From: Tetragonia tetragonoides
Taxonomy: Eukaryota > Streptophyta > Magnoliopsida > Caryophyllales > Aizoaceae
DNA length: 64,000 nt
NCBI GenBank assembly: GCA_038025085.1
Contig: CM076144.1
Span: 15,531,501 to 15,595,500 of the forward strand
Reading direction: 5' to 3'
The position numbers and the translations under genes were made by a program. Positions 33,108-44,600 of this stretch are shown piece by piece. The notes under the pieces are model-generated. The model made no database searches. It saw only the letters and a program-made list of their open reading frames with translations, and was not told the DNA's origin. Positions within the stretch are counted from its first letter, which is position 1; each line of letters opens with the position of its first letter.

Positions 33108-35110
33108 TTTTTTTTTTTTTTTTGGCAACAAGAAATAGAAACAAATGTAATTACATATTGCTGCTGAGGCCATTAAAGCCAAAGCATGACAAACCTGACA
33201 AAGAAAATTTAAATTTCTTCCTAACACTACCTAAGGAACGATCTCCTGAAATAAACTTGCGCTTGAGTTTGCTATGATTCTTGCAAAATCACAATTTGTT
33301 AAGATAAAAAGTTTGATTACCTTCTTTCACATTATACTTCGAGGTTTTGAACTGCAAGAGTCTAGTTTAAGTTGTGCTTGAACAGAGGCGATGGATAAAA
33401 GCCTTGCGTTGAAACTTCAATCTATGACTTGAGATTCTGGGCTTTACTCTCTATGCGAAGATGAAGGAGCTAGCTAGAGTCTTGTGTTGCAACTTTCAAA
33501 TAGCGGAAATAATGGGGACAACGTCATTTTCTGTAGCAGCCTTCGCGTTGATAAAACCTCCACAGAGGTGGAAACCTCGTGGGCAACCTTATCAATATCC
33601 ACCACTGTCTCCACAATGGTGGACGCACTCTCCTCCACTGAATTGTTTAAAGTTGAACTGGTGCGTGTGGAGTCAACAGAAGAGACACCCATATTAACAT
33701 GGGTGACATTACTTACAATCCTATGGACTCGAATCGTCATCAACACCAAAGAGGAAGGCTTGAAAAACTGACTTCCTACTTTTCCATACCTTTTGATACG
33801 CAATAGGAAGAACCGTAAGAGTTTGATTCCTATTCCTATTAGATACTTGAGAGGGGACTCCTTACCACCCACGCCTGTAGAAGAATCATCATAAGGAGAA
33901 GGATTTGAACATTCAGACCTAACATCTTGAACAACAGCATCCTTAATTTCATTACTTTGACACTCACTCCGAGGATTATTACTATAATCCTTAACCTGAT
34001 TAGGAACACTTGTGTACATCGAGGAATCAACTTCAAGGTCCGAGCTATGTGAGCACTCAGAATGCATCTGAAATTTCAACATCATTAAGTTGAACATTGT
34101 GAGGCTAACTCATATAACTCCCAACACAAACGCTAGCAACTTTTCTCTCTTTCCTCTCACAATCCAAATCAAGCCATTCATCTGAATATCTTTTCCCCTT
34201 ATCTGCTAAATTCAACACACCATTAACAACTTCTAATTCTTTAACCACTTCACCATGATGTTCATCAATAGCAATAGCTCTACAAAGATCTCTTTGGACA
34301 CCGCTAGGATTATGGGCCTTTAGAGCTAAAACAACGCCTTGATGTTATCCAGGATAATACTCCAACCCCATCGAACACAAGAACGAAACCCCTCGAAAAT
34401 CATGAAACTTAAGTTTGCAAGCAGCAAGATTAAGAATCAAAGATAAGGCCATTTCCTTCAAGACCGTTTCACCATACCTTGTTTGTGGTGTACAGAAGCA
34501 TAAGTATTTCAGGGCCTTATCATAAATAACATAAGCCAAATCATAATTTTTCTCTTTGAATTTGAAATTCCCCTCATCTTTCATATTTTTAGCAATGGGT
34601 AAAATCTGATCAGGACCCTCCAATTTAGAGATGAAATAGACAATATCCTCATCATAATTATCGTCAAAAAAGACACACAAGAGAGCATTAATGAAGAGAA
34701 TCATCATCTATGATGAGGAATGCACAACCAAAATACTAGATATCCCAACAACCGCTTTAAAGTCTCAGTTATTAAGACAAACACAAAAAGCAAATGAAAC
34801 AGGAAAAGAACAGAGAGGAGACCACCAACAAGATACCCCAAACTTGAAAAAGAGAGAAGAAAAGGACTAGAAATTCAGCAGAACCTCGAGTGAAGAGGAG
34901 CAGCCCCAAGTCGTTGAAGATAAACGAAAAACCCTACAAACTTTGATTATTTTCAGAGCATAAAATCCTTTGCATGTGTAGGGAGGAGGTTAAAAAGATA
35001 AGATCAAGGTCTGAAAAGAAGGAAAATAGGCTCGCCGACAGTCGATGGTGGATTCAGATTGGTGATTTGGCCGACTGCCAATGAGTCTTTCAGTTCAGAA
35101 GAGAAACTGT
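33108..35110 (-). pseudogene. Probable retrocopy of a TPR-domain protein mRNA
   Basis: A 16-base T-run (33108-33123) is a poly(A) tail on the minus strand, next to a 3'-UTR-like stretch. Upstream on the minus strand, 34707-34345 encodes a TPR-like region (AKNMKDEGNFKFKEKNYDLA, then LILNLAACKLKFHDF). The similarity continues past a stop with further pieces to about 34140. A second ORF, 34097-33474, is Ser-rich and of unknown function; other frames fit better in places, so it is shifted. No intron-like gap is evident and the first 400 bases read as a 5' leader. AGAACC occurs both at 33102-33107 and near 34884, too short to prove a duplication. The alternative is a decayed gene with its own promoter (CTATAAAAAC on the minus strand near 35140). 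The protein family was not identified beyond TPR. Confidence 0.45.
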
Positions 35111-35165
35111 GGGCAAGTGGTTTACAGTTTTTATAGAGAAAATCGAAACTTGATATCCTAGGATG

Positions 35166-35167
<2 letters not shown>

Positions 35168-35219
<52 letters not shown>
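35168..35219. repeat. (TA)n microsatellite
   Basis: About 26 uninterrupted TA units. Confidence 0.95.
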
Positions 35220-35222
<3 letters not shown>

Positions 35223-35937
35223 TTGTACATCTACTTATACTTAATTAAATAGATGCAAGTGCTTTCCTTCAAAAAAAAAAAATTGTCATATTTGATATTA
35301 AAAATATGGGGTAGATTATATTATAGGTATTAGAAGTTAGATTATGAAGTTAATTATAGCTTTCGAAAGCTAACTACCAATCTTTTATATCATAATTACC
35401 TTCTATTTTTTTCTGCTTGTAAAATTAATAAAATGTCTTTTTAGTCGTTTTACATATTTTAACTAGTTGTACAACTAAGTTTACCAAAACACTTCCATTT
35501 CATTTAGTTAGCTACATAATTAATCTAACAGCTGATATCTATAAGCTATAAGATATATTTACAACTAATTGTACCAAATAGAGCAAAAGGGGAAGATACT
35601 TAAAATATTTGGTGAGTAGGCGCACATGATGGTATAAGTGATATATCACCAAAACTTTATATCTATAAAAGGATGTGGGTCCCTTTAGTTTAGGACATGC
35701 GAAAAATGAAAGCGAGTATTTCAATTTGGGATAAAGGGTGTACTATATATCTAGTATGATGTGATTGACCACAACTATTTGACAAGTGATTGTAATACAA
35801 ATTTCCAGGTCACCACATTTTCTGATAATTTAGCTAAATTGGTAGTGTGAAAAAAGATATCCCTAATATTTTCATCTATCATTTTGTTGTGCATTCACAT
35901 TATTATCTTTCTGGATCCGCTAGTTAGTGATGTACTT
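35220..35937. other. AT-rich non-coding stretch
   Basis: An A-run at 35271-35282 after TGCTTTCCTTC resembles a LINE or retrocopy tail, possibly the true end of LINE-A's 3' region. No gene is seen. Confidence 0.4.
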
Positions 35938-36574
35938 AGACCTATCAATTGGGTCGGGTGGATCGGGTTCAGGTCAGGTCATGCCGGGTTAGGGTCACTA
36001 GCGGGTCGGGTCGTTTCAGGTTTGGGTTGAGAAATACTTGATCCTGAGCCAGTGTTGTCGGGTTCGGGTCGACCCACCTGGTCGGGTGACCCAAATTGTT
36101 TTATTTTGTTCGTCAATTATATAGTCAATTTATGTTTTCAAAAGGTATATTTGTACACATATACTCTAATTTATAACTTGTATTAACTACATACGTATTT
36201 TATTCACGTTTTGGAATGTATATACACATATATGACATTTTTTATATTTTGATTAATTATTCGATAAGTTGTACAATATAATTCCGTCCATTTGAGGGTA
36301 GTTAAAAGCAAAATTTCTCAATTTGAGAGAATAAAGATGTAGAGAAAAAGTTAATGAAACACAAAAAAAAGTTTTATATGGGCTTTTTAGGATAACTTAA
36401 TTGAACTTTTAATTTATAATTACAAATTGTTCTATTTTGAGGGTCAAACGGGTCGGGTTTGACCCAAAAACACCGAGTTAATCGAGTTCGGGTCAAAACG
36501 GATTCTGGGTCGAAAAATCAGTGTCAGAACCCTGACAAAATGAGTCGGATCGGATCGGGAATTGACAGGTCTCC
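35938..36574. mobile_element. hAT-like non-autonomous element with GGGTCGGG-rich ends
   Basis: The 8-bp repeat ATGTACTT flanks it at 35930-35937 and 36575-36582. The ends carry the inverted repeats AGACCTATCAAT and, inverted, AGACCTGTCAAT, followed by GGGTCGGGT-type runs. An 8-bp duplication is diagnostic for hAT elements. There is no transposase. Confidence 0.7.
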
Positions 36575-36756
36575 ATGTACTTGACAACTCTTCAACCCAG
36601 AGTCCTCGGACATTCATCCTAAAACCCCCAAAATAACCTGCTTTGAGATTGGTGTGAAATGCTAAATGGACAACCAAATGCAGAACTCTTGCAAATCACG
36701 AATGAATAACCAATTTAGCACCGAAAAGCAACATGAAAAATTGAGTAGATTCTTAG

Positions 36757-37042
36757 AGCATATTTGGCCTAATTTGTGTATAACTTCTACTTTTTTTCCC
36801 TATTTTCTCTCACAAATCACCCTCTTCATCTCTTGTTCACCCTTATTTTTAACTTCTAAAAAGGTTAAAAACACCATCTAGGATGCCCAAAAGTAGAAGT
36901 ATTAGATTGGAGTTTCTACTTTTGAGCCTCCCAAGTGGTATTTTGGCTTTCTTAGAAGCTGAAAAAATGGTCGATGAGGAGGTGGAGGGGCAGATTTGTG
37001 AGAAAAAGTAAAAGTTACTCATAAATTAGGTCAAACACTAGT
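36757..37042. mobile_element. MITE with long inverted repeats
   Basis: TTTGGCCTAATTTGTGTATA near the left end pairs with TTTGACCTAATTTATGAGTA (inverted) near the right end. The match extends through AACTTYTACTTTTT, about 35 bases with few mismatches. The duplication could not be fixed, so the exact ends are approximate. Confidence 0.6.
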
Positions 37043-37930
37043 TCAGTTGTCTTAATGCTTAAACCCTCAACAATAGAAGAGATAAAGAGAGACAAAATAG
37101 GTGCGTGAAAGGAGAGCTAAGATACAAAAACCTGGGCCAGTTTTTGTGCAACCGCGAGGAAGCCGCAAAACTTAATTCCATGAGTTACCCAAGTTATATG
37201 GGCTCGACTAGCAAAAAAAAAAAAAAAAAAAATTTGGCCTCATTTTCCCATTTTTCCTTGCTGAGTGCAAATCACTCCGGTTTATGGAAACATAAACATT
37301 GTTTTTGACTCTAAAAGTTGCCAAATCAAAACTTCTGGTTGTACTGATGCTTGTTTTAAACGAGGTCTGTGATATTGGAAAGAATATTTACATAGAGGGT
37401 TAACACAAAGTTACTTAAACATCAACATTAAACTCATTGTATTTTTTGAAATGAGACAGCCTCGAGCCCTCAATATGAGGTCACCTTTATAGTCAAGCAT
37501 GACGTTATATTTGTATGAGGCGCAGGCGCCTCATGTTCAGGTTGCCTCAAAGTTTTTGTGTACGTTTTTCATTTATTCCAAGTTATTATCATTGTGTGTT
37601 AAATCAAACACTACATCGCTCGCTTACTCGCACTACTGGAAAAAAGTTCTGAGTTCATTAATACTGTGTTGCTAATAATGGATCAATCATATGGTCAAAG
37701 AAAATCATCTAATAACTGTACCTGACATGTAAACTCACTCGAACTTAATTACTTCAAGGAGTAGGTGTATCTGATGTCTAGTAAAGATGTAGTAAAATTT
37801 GAAAGCTTGATTGTTAAGATATTACATGGTTCGTAAAAAGTAATCTAATAACTAAGGAGTAGATTAGTGTTAACCCTATGACAATTGAAGTACTCTATTG
37901 TATATCACCACTTTGCGGAATCTGGTATAC
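37043..37930. other. Non-coding stretch downstream of MUTE
   Basis: An A-run lies at about 37211-37231. A 20-bp perfect palindrome lies at 37515-37534 (arms ATGAGGCGC and GCGCCTCAT). A CACTA-like end motif CACTACTGGAAAAAAG lies near 37635 with no matching right end. No gene is seen. Confidence 0.5.
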
Positions 37931-38069
37931 TTAGGCTATGTTTAAGAAAGTTTATAAGTTGTGGGTCTATAAACTTAATTTTAAATGTTTGTGAGAGTAG
38001 CATCTAAAAAGAAGTTACTACACCCAGAACTTATAAGCTATTTTAGGGTCTTTCCAAACATACTCCTAA
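37931..38069. mobile_element. Small MITE near the MUTE 3' end
   Basis: TTAGGCTATGTTTAAGAAAG at the left pairs with TTAGGAGTATGTTTGGAAAG (inverted) at the right, and both are followed by TTATAAGTT-like sequence. It ends 82 bp past the MUTE stop codon. No clear duplication. Confidence 0.45.
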
Positions 38070-38150
38070 TCTTTAGTAAAGTTGTACTATAAACAGAAAA
38101 TACGAAAATTAACATATCTCTTTTTTATTTTTTGTTAATTAAACCGTAAC

Positions 38151-40500
38151 CTATATTTCATGAATGTTAATGGCGGAGTCGGGGGAGCAAAAGCTTCGCT
38201 GAACTTCAACTGCTAATTCCTCCATGCTCAGAGTACATTCTAGCCCTATCTGCAAAAATAAACAGCAAACACTTTGAATTATTACACATCAGTAGCTAGG
38301 TTTAAGGTCTATTTGAATACAAATTGGTTGTCACGGTAGAGTAAACTCAATGTTTTTCACGTGGAAAAAACTAAACTGAACAATTGAACTGAACTTAACT
38401 GAATTGAATTGAATTGAGTTTTTAAATTATCATTTAACCATTTAAAACTCGTCCAAACAAATTTAATATTGTACTCATTGAAAGTTTGATTTGAAATCTT
38501 TCGCATGACATATCGTTGCACATAAAAATAATTGATGAACTAAACTGAATTTAAGTTGAGGAGAACAGAGCCTTAGTTGCACATCTGAATTCAAGTTTTA
38601 GACTTAAGTCATTCCAATTTAAGTTTGATTTGTTTTCATCAATATCCCAATGAAAACAATCAATTTTAACTCCTAGTTAAAGTAGTGTGAAAGAACTTTC
38701 TGCGTACATGCATGCTATATATGCCTGGTAGTTTATATTTGTATGCAAGTAGTGGTACATGGACATTATCCAATTGGAACAATATGGCATGAGGTTGAAG
38801 TAAAATGTGTTAGTCGCAATATGCAAATATCAAAGATAAGTATAGATTAAAACTTTTGATTGTTTTGCCATACCAAAAAGACATAGACGGTTTTTAACAT
38901 TACAACGATCAAGGAAACAATGGAAATTCATACGTACCTTGATGACAAAGTAGTAAAGAACAGCATCATCCATGCTACTAATATTCATGTGCAAGATCTC
39001 AAAGGAAAGTTTCTCTAGCGTTCCAATAATCTTGAGAAGTTGTCCATGAACTCGTTTCGATATTATTCTCAACACGACATTTGAACCCGAAATCTTTGCT
39101 TCAACATCAGCAATTGGGGAATTACAGCATGACACAAGCTCCTTAGCTCCATCAAACTGGAAGGAGTGATCTGTGAGTATGTTGCTGCCATTAAGGAGTT
39201 GGCGAGGCGTGCTCGGCTGCAATTGTTTAGGGCTTGGTCCTGGGCTAGGGCTTAGGCTCTTTCTCCTCTTCTGTGATTCCAAGAACTGAAGAACTTGGTG
39301 CAATTCCTTTATGAACTCTACTACTCCTGCTATTATTGATGCCTGGTCTCCCTTTACATAACAAATAACAATACAAGACAACTTATTAATTCACCAATGC
39401 ATGATCATGTTAAGAACACTTGGAGTCTTGCTTTTAACACTGATTTAATGGGAATTGCTTTACCTAGGGCATGTATTATGAACTAATTTTAATTCACCGT
39501 AATACCAAAAAAAAAAAAAAAATCTTGTTAATTCTATGATTGGAAGATAAAAATAGAAATTACGGCTCATGGAAAATGATTAGATAGATTTCATATATCA
39601 CGTCACTTGTAAATTAACCCAATAAATCTTACATTTCAAAATAAATTCACCAGGCCACCAGCTATATGAATTAGGCAAATACGAGCCAGAATTTCATACA
39701 TCTTCCAAATACGATTGATTCATGAGCTTATAAATAAAGACGGTCTTATCCATCTTTTAAAGAGACAAAAGATTAAGACGGCCTTATCCATCTTCTAAAG
39801 AGACAAAAGATTAATAAGTATGAATAAAATGGTCTATTGGATGCACGAAAACATGATCTCTCAAGCAACAACAACCATGTTCTTTCTCGATCTCCCATAG
39901 ATTTATTTGTATTTGATGTCTCTCTAGATACTTTAGATATATACGTGTAATATAATCGTTATAATAAGCAATTAATTGGAAAGATTATTGAATCAAGGAC
40001 CCCGTTACCGGTCTTATTCTCTTGCCCTGAGTGAATTTTTAGTTCCTATGAGCCTAGGTTAAGTGATTCCTAGCTGTAAAAATTTGATCAAGCTAGAAAA
40101 GTAATGCTAGGGAAGGGAACACTAGATAGTATCCTGCATATTTTTCCGTGGTCTATTTGAGAATTGGGTTGAAGAGCAATGACTCTGTCTCCACATACAC
40201 CGGCAATAAGTTTAAGTTACAACACCTCGCTCTAGCAACCTAAGTACCGAATGCATCATTTTGCAGTGCTTCTAAACAACAAACACAAAGCATGGAGGAA
40301 ACATAGAGTACATTATACAAGTTCAAATCGCACAGAAGCGAAAAAGAAAGAAAAATACTACTCATAGTAGAAGTAAATATAGAGATGTTATGACATGTAT
40401 ATACCTTCTTGATATAGAAGCAAGGTGTCAAGGAACGTAAAACCTTGAGGTGGTCATTCATCTGCCTTCTCCTGTTCCTTTCAACCGTGATGTGAGACAT
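38151..40500 (-). CDS. MUTE: MUTE, bHLH transcription factor of stomatal development, three exons, 202 aa
   Basis: Exons on the minus strand: 40500-40405, 39351-38938 and 38249-38151, all with GT-AG introns (1053 and 688 bp) and in-frame joins. Exon 1 opens MSHITVERNRRRQMNDHLKV, the basic region with the His-Glu-Arg set that contacts the E-box, and runs into helix 1. Exon 2 starts GDQASIIAGVVEFIKELHQV (loop and helix 2), then a Ser/Pro-rich linker (SPSPGPSP), then the conserved DVEAKISGSNVVLRIISKRV and the ACT-like C-terminal region LEKLSFEILHMNISSMDD. Exon 3 gives IGLECTLSMEELAVEVQRSF and ends at TAG 38153-38151. The exon structure and length, about 200 residues with no N-terminal extension before the bHLH, fit MUTE and not SPEECHLESS or FAMA. 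MUTE acts in the nucleus, with SCRM/ICE-type partners, to end meristemoid division and set guard mother cell fate. No frame damage is seen. Confidence 0.93.
38302..38576. mobile_element. Possible MITE-like sequence in MUTE intron 2
   Basis: An AACTGAA-rich stretch ends in GGAGAACAGAGCC, similar to the end GAGAACAGGGCC of the MITE at 40757-40953. The left end (AAGGTCTATTTGAA) is only weakly matched, so the boundaries are uncertain. Confidence 0.3.
39737..39812. repeat. 38-bp tandem duplication in MUTE intron 1
   Basis: Two copies of a unit starting AAGACGGYCTTATCCATCTT and continuing to AAAAGATT, differing at two positions. Confidence 0.75.
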
Positions 40501-40610
40501 GGCTACTCTTGATCCGAATATCGAAGTTGATTGATGTTATCCCTAAACCTCAACAAGCCCTTGACTTTCTAATAGCTTTTATGGAGGTGGAACCGCCCCA
40601 TCTACTTGCA

Positions 40611-40621
40611 CTATATTTATA
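40611..40621 (-). promoter_or_regulatory. MUTE: Candidate MUTE TATA box
   Basis: On the minus strand this reads TATAAATATAG, 111-121 bases upstream of the MUTE start codon, a plausible core promoter position. Confidence 0.5.
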
Positions 40622-40756
40622 GGCAATCTAGTATGGCAGAGAGGTACGATAGAGACTTAAATGAAAAGGATACATACCACCCTACCCAAAAATAAAAAAG
40701 AAAAGAAAAAGAAACTTAGTTAATAGCTACATATATAGCTTTTATGGTTTCACTTA

Positions 40757-40953
40757 GGCCCTGTTCTTTTCGTCGATTTGATGCTGCATTCCATTTCGTT
40801 CCATTTCGTTCCGTTTAAATCCGTTCCGTTCCGCGCCGCATTCTGTACTTCATTTTGTCTCACTTATTTTTGAATTATCCGCGCCGTTCCGTTCCACTCC
40901 GTTCCGTTCCGTTCCTCACCGTCCCACACCATTCCGTTGAAGAGAACAGGGCC
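40757..40953. mobile_element. 197-bp MITE upstream of MUTE
   Basis: Inverted ends GGCCCTGTTCTTTTCGTCG and GGCCCTGTTCTCTTCAACGG enclose a CCGTTCC/TTCCG-rich interior. Flanks are CTTA and TTTA. It starts 257 bp upstream of the MUTE ATG, about 135 bp beyond the candidate TATA box. Confidence 0.65.
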
Positions 40954-41195
40954 TTTAGTATATGCTCCTAATAAGTATTTGGCCCACTGGTTTACCAGCT
41001 TGTTTGTGCTTTGTAAGTTATTGTACATACTCGAGTACAGTAAAGATCTATCCAACGGACACAGTATGAGTAGTAGTTACGAGTTTCTCCTATCAAGAAA
41101 AAAAGAAAAGAACTTATAGACTTTAGTTTTGAAGTGAGGTTGTGTCCTATGCATAAAAATGTTGTGACATTAACCTCATATAACTAAGTGAGTTA

Positions 41196-41601
41196 TGTTG
41201 GACTTGTAATTAAGTGGACCATGACTCAAGTAGTCGATATTCAGTTCAGTGCTAATATTCAGTTTAGTGGGCCTAATACAAGTCCATTAAGTATTCAGTT
41301 AGGCCAAAACCCAATAGGATTCCAACGGTGGTAGGAATCCAATTAAGACCTATTATTAGGTTTGTCCCACATCGGGAACTTCAGGTAAAGGGATCCCCGC
41401 TGTGGCAATATAAATATAAACCCCTTCAGTTCAGATCACCACCCTCTTGCATATATTAGTCACAATGGAAGACTCCCATACCTAGACAAAAAGTATTCAA
41501 TGTTGCGGTGCTCTCTCATGGCTTCAGGTTAGTATAATTAATTCTGTTTTGTACTAGTAGATTAATATTAATCGATCTATAATTTTAGATCCAATTCAAC
41601 A
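41196..41601 (+). repeat. 5' LTR of the non-coding element
   Basis: Runs from TGTTGGACTTGTAATTAAG to ATCCAATTCAACA and contains an AATATAAATATAAACC promoter-like stretch near 41408-41425. Confidence 0.88.
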
Positions 41602-41603
41602 TG

Positions 41604-41616
41604 TGGTACCAAAACC
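41604..41616 (+). other. Primer binding site, altered
   Basis: TGGTACCAAAACC shares 9 of the first 12 bases with the initiator tRNA-Met complement TGGTATCAGAGC. It is either a mutated copy or a site for another tRNA. Confidence 0.45.
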
Positions 41617-44600
41617 GGATTAATATTTCTACTAGTCTTAAAAAAAAAAAAAAAAAAAGATTGCAAACCTAATTATTTGCATGGATTCATCACACCTTAT
41701 TGTGTGATTAAAATAGTGGTGACAATTGGTATTAGAAATTTGTAGCAGCCCCATAGCATGTTATTGATGTTGCTTTCACGCTTGCATTAAATTACTATTA
41801 TTCAGTTTATGCGTGATTAAATTCTTTGATTGTTTACCTACGGAGTAAAGTATCATGTATGGTGATGATCTTCAATTTTGGCCCGATTGATCTTGATTGA
41901 TAACGCATGATTATAAATAATAATTAAAAATCCTGATATTGTTATAGCATGATTTAAGCATGAGTATTGGGTCTGTACATTCAATTTGCAAATTTACTAA
42001 ACCCTTGTTTACTTTCTTAAATCTGTTAAGAATATTAAGTTTAGGAGAGGCTTCAAACTAGCTAGCTAAAAAGTTTTAAGAACGTTTTTTTAAGTACTAA
42101 GATTAAAGTAGTGGTTTAGTTATGGGAATTATTATTTTTATTTATTTTTGATGACTCCGCGATTTATTGCATGTGCTCTTGTTTAGCATATATATTCAGT
42201 TCTTCATATGATCACATAACCGATTGAGAGGTTAAACCCGTTTATGTGTTTTGTTTTCACCTTGGCTAGGCTTTTCGAATTAAAGTCATATGTATATTTG
42301 TAGATATTACTACGTACTAGCCAAGAAATTCAGATAATTAAGTTTAAGTTTAAGTTTAAGTTTAAATTTAAGATTGAGTATTTTTAGTATGGGTTTGATC
42401 ACATGTATTTTTCATAGTCTTCGATATGTTTCTTTTCTGTTAAAAGGTTTAAAGTTTGAGGTGGTTTAAAACCACAGATATATAGGCATGGTAAATTATA
42501 TACCTAAAGTGAAGTATTAAGATGCGACTTGATTATGGGCATTGATTCAACAACAAATATGGATGGTGCTCATTATGGTCAAATCTAAAGTAAAAGCTTA
42601 TATATTCAGTTGCTTGGTCACCTTTGTTGATTTAAAGCCAAACTTGGATATTAATATTGTCCAATATATGTTTTAGTATGGGGTAAATATACAGTTTTTT
42701 TTAGTTCACCCACCTACAAAATAGGAAGATGTACCTGAATTTTCCCCCCTTAATACTACTCGGATATAATTCAGTGTGTTTTCTTTGTGCTCATTAGCAC
42801 TAAGAAAGTTTGATATGTGATTAAATATGGGCGATTACTTCAGTTCTTGAAATATAATGACTTGGACATTCAGATGAAGATATTTAGAATATGTTTTTTT
42901 TAGGCATGTCAAATACAACTTAAACTATGTTAGTTTTATGCATACAGTCTGTGCCTAATCATACAGGGTCGAAGTTTGTTGGGCCATATATCCGTCTTTA
43001 TCGCTTTATTGACCTCAATGCTTTTAGTTAAGTTGTGAATTAGATCTTCTACATTTAAGCGTTTCAGAATAAGAAAAGAATTTAGTTCAGTTTTTAAGTT
43101 GAGGTCAAATTATAATACGAATTGAATTTAATTAGAGTTTTTATCTCAAAAGAATCATATTATTGATTTGATTATTTTAATACAAGTGAAAGGTTTTTTC
43201 AGTAGATTGATCTTCTAGTGATTCAACAACAAATTTGGATGTTAGAAGATTAATTTGGATTTTTCAGTTATTCACTTGGTTAGCCTTCTAGTGATTCAAC
43301 AACAAATCTGAATGCTAGAAGATTAATCTAGTTTACAAGTTCATTAGTGGATCTATATCTTGGCAATTTGACGACTATTGGATGCCAAAAGATTAATTTA
43401 ATTAACTTTCAGTTTTTTCAATTGGTTAGTCTTTTAGTGATTCAACAACAAATTTGGATGCTAGATAACTATCTGTTAGTTCAGTCTTTTTCTGGTGATT
43501 CAATAACAAATTTAGATGCCAGAAAATTAATAAGTTACAGTACTTCAGTAAGTTAATTTTTTGGGTGATTCAGCAATAAATTTGGATGCCTAAAAATTAA
43601 CTTGGTCTTTAGTATATGTTATTTTCTAAATAACATATCCTTTCATCTTCAGTTGATCTGCAAATTCAGTTGTTTAATTCCAGTACTTAGTACTGGCTTT
43701 TCAGTAAACTGACCACATTTTCATTTCACTTGAAGATCTTTTTGATCCGCAAAATAGCTCATATTTATATCATGCCTTCAAATTTGGGACACATGCATTG
43801 AAGTATTTTTCCCCTGTGGTGCTAACTAAGTTCATATTGATGCAAGAATTTCTCATCTTAAGTGACATTGTACTTAAAACCTTTTCTATAAGTTGTTTTA
43901 GTAAAGAATATCGTTATTATTGAGCTTCTTTTATGCTAGCGATGTGGAATGTCTAGCTGTTATGGTCACTTTATCTTTCAGGTGGTTTTAATATTTTGTT
44001 TCAGTTTTTGAGGTGTATATAAAACAAAATAACAAAGAGGTTCATCACTTACGATTTCCTCAAGGTTGGTAGTTTCATTAATATCCCATGATTCTCTTTG
44101 CTATTGAAGTATCCTCCAACCCATTATGAGCATTTAAATAAAAATGCTCTATAAGCTGGTAATGGAGATCATTATTAAGGTTCATGAGCATCAAAGTATT
44201 TTTTATTTTTTTTTGTTGTTTGTTTGTTTTTTTAGTCTCTTAAGAAATCATTGTCTCACTAAAGTCACTAATAAAGTAAAACTACATCATCTGTAGATGT
44301 GTCATGTAAACCTCAATCTTAGAAAGAGTAATTCAGAACAACTCAGACATCTTTCTTCCCTAATTACCACAAACGGGGCTGACCTTCTTAAGTTTTGATA
44401 GTGGAAATATAAAAGGATTTATGAAATGATCTTTAGAGAGACATAACAAAAGTGAAGTTCAGTGTTTTTTATCCGTACTTTGAATAAATGTTTTTGTGCA
44501 TTATGTTATGAGACACTTGTTGCACTATTACCAAGGTTAAAGTATGGTATTCTTTAGTTTTCTTGGTATCTATGTTTTCAGTAATCCGCTTCCGCTTCAA

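Noticed and set aside
33484..33771. Plus-strand ORFs over the TPR retrocopy
   Set aside because: They are antisense to the retrocopy and have no domain of their own.
37635..37660. CACTACTGGAAAAAAG as the start of a CACTA element
   Set aside because: No inverted partner (TTTTTTCCAGTAGTG) and no subterminal repeats were found nearby.
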